DNA of 5,342 nt from an uncultured Spirochaetales bacterium. Lineage in GTDB: Bacteria > Spirochaetota > Spirochaetia > Sphaerochaetales > Sphaerochaetaceae. Positions 4,944 through 5,342 of the stretch are shown in pieces (within the stretch, counting starts at the first letter, position 1; every line of letters starts with the position of its first letter). The stretch is from assembly GCA_934276485.1 (NCBI GenBank), contig CAKQTE010000020.1:1-5342 (forward strand), written 5' to 3'. Under the pieces are notes generated by a model, which was not told the DNA's origin, made no database searches, and saw only the letters and a program-made list of their open reading frames with translations. The position numbers were made by a program, and so were the translations under genes.

Positions 4944-5342
4944 TTAGGTGAGGCTTAAACCCGTTTTTTTTAATATCCTTCCCACTTGTGTATGTGAAAT
5001 TGAGTCAATAATCTGCAGTTCTACTGAACGCTCAGATAACAATCTCAATGTCCACTTTCCGTGGCCTTCGGGTGGACTTGAACAGGCAAGTGCAGTAATC
5101 CTTGCTTCTATATCCCCAGTGCATTTTGCTGGTACCGGTGGAGTCTCTCTTTTCTTTCTCTCAATGCAAAGGCTAACTTCAGATTCTTCTTTGTTATCTT
5201 CCCGTTTTTCAATAAAACGTGACTTTATGTCATGTATTGCCTGATTGGTTATTCCTAAAGCTTTTGCAATATCAACGTCCTTCATCCATCCTTGTGGATT
5301 GTTCCTGTCGGCCATAAGAAGAACATTGGCTCTACGTATTTC
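4944..5342 (-). CDS. IS630-family transposase, DNA-binding part, OrfA (5' partial)
   Basis: This is the N-terminal DNA-binding half of the transposase. It holds a helix-turn-helix of the kind that binds the IS ends: WMKDVDIAKALGITNQAIHD, starting ten residues after the ATG at 5315. A second HTH-like region ends in HTQVGRILKKTG. The frame is open past that ATG to the window edge, and the extra codons (EIRRANVLL) match the usual family sequence before the first HTH. The true start therefore lies outside the window, and the ATG at 5315 is internal. The frame ends at TAA (4946-4944), seven codons after the A8 run at 4971-4964; a -1 shift there joins it to the catalytic half. The joined protein would be about 360 residues visible, close to the family length. 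Confidence 0.88.
   Translation of the reverse strand, partial: EIRRANVLLMADRNNPQGWMKDVDIAKALGITNQAIHDIKSRFIEKREDNKEESEVSLCIERKKRETPPVPAKCTGDIEARITALACSSPPEGHGKWTLRLLSERSVELQIIDSISHTQVGRILKKTGLSLT
4964..4971 (-). other. A8 slippery run, likely -1 frameshift site
   Basis: On the minus strand the zero frame reads TTA AAA AAA ACG. The last A of TTA plus the two AAA codons form the A AAA AAA heptamer in the correct phase. A one-base backward slip gives AAA AAA AAC GGG TTT AAG and joins OrfA to the OrfB frame at NGFKPH. Frameshift-made transposases are known in the IS630 family. A one-base indel in the homopolymer (mutation or sequencing error) is the alternative. No strong stimulatory stem was seen directly downstream. 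Confidence 0.7.

Larger units (their letters stand above)
4248..5342 (-). mobile_element. IS630-family insertion sequence, 5' end outside window
   Basis: The element consists of a split IS630-family (Tc1/mariner-related) transposase on the minus strand plus a short non-coding edge. IS630 elements insert at TA and duplicate it. The 3' boundary is placed at TACCCTGTAA (4248-4257), a sequence ending with TA that is followed outward by the remnant reading frame. It could be off by some tens of bases, because the opposite end needed to define the terminal inverted repeats is not in the window. The transposase frame runs off at 5342, and only about 10-30 N-terminal residues and the left end should be missing. 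Confidence 0.75.

Noticed and set aside
4352..5244. Plus-strand open frames opposite the IS630 transposase (4352-4564, 4948-5244)
   Set aside because: They are antisense shadows of a recognised transposase.
1..5342. CRISPR array, tRNA, rRNA, toxin-antitoxin pair or defence island
   Set aside because: No repeat-spacer pattern, RNA gene or known defence domain was seen. The only RNA-guided component is TnpB.

Overview
The window looks like a bacterial chromosome segment of low to moderate GC. It carries two transposable elements, each cut by a window edge, on either side of a short stretch of ordinary chromosomal genes. Host identity is an inference. AT-rich coding sequence, an exported beta-barrel-like protein with an Asn-Pro-Ala motif, and a DinB with an extended C-terminal tail would fit a spirochaete (Treponema/Sphaerochaeta-like), but nothing here proves it.

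Left part (1-604): the 3' end of an IS200/IS605-group element. It holds the C-terminal 146 residues of a TnpB RNA-guided nuclease, then about 125 bases of strongly structured sequence. This is the expected omega-RNA (reRNA) scaffold, and it ends in the classic right-end hairpin and a TCAA terminus at 562-565. The 16 bases just outside the element, which would be the TnpB guide, lie on the presumed promoter of the next gene.

Centre (605-3981): uppP (undecaprenyl-diphosphatase, +) converges on dinB (DNA polymerase IV, -), and their coding ends overlap by 39 bp. A strong uppP terminator lies inside the dinB reading frame. dinB is divergent from a gene for an exported, probably outer-membrane, protein of unknown function. 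Both start only 6-10 bases after perfect extended -10 promoters (TGnTATAAT) and have no Shine-Dalgarno sequence, so both mRNAs look leaderless or nearly so. uppP may follow the same pattern. The exported-protein gene then converges on a 113-residue gene of unknown function, and the two share a TTAA stop overlap. That gene has a conventional promoter and a perfect GGAGGTG ribosome binding site.

Right part (about 3982-5342): a 285-bp gap holds the promoter of the 113-residue gene, an intrinsic terminator and a likely 3' gene remnant encoding one hydrophobic helix. Next comes an IS630-family element read on the minus strand. Its transposase is split into two frames at an A8 run that fits a -1 frameshift, and its 5' end runs off the window. 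The IS630 seems to have cut off the membrane-protein gene whose tail and terminator remain.

I found no CRISPR array, tRNA, rRNA or recognisable new defence system. The most unusual points are the TnpB guide lying on the uppP promoter, the back-to-back leaderless promoters, and the terminator embedded in dinB.
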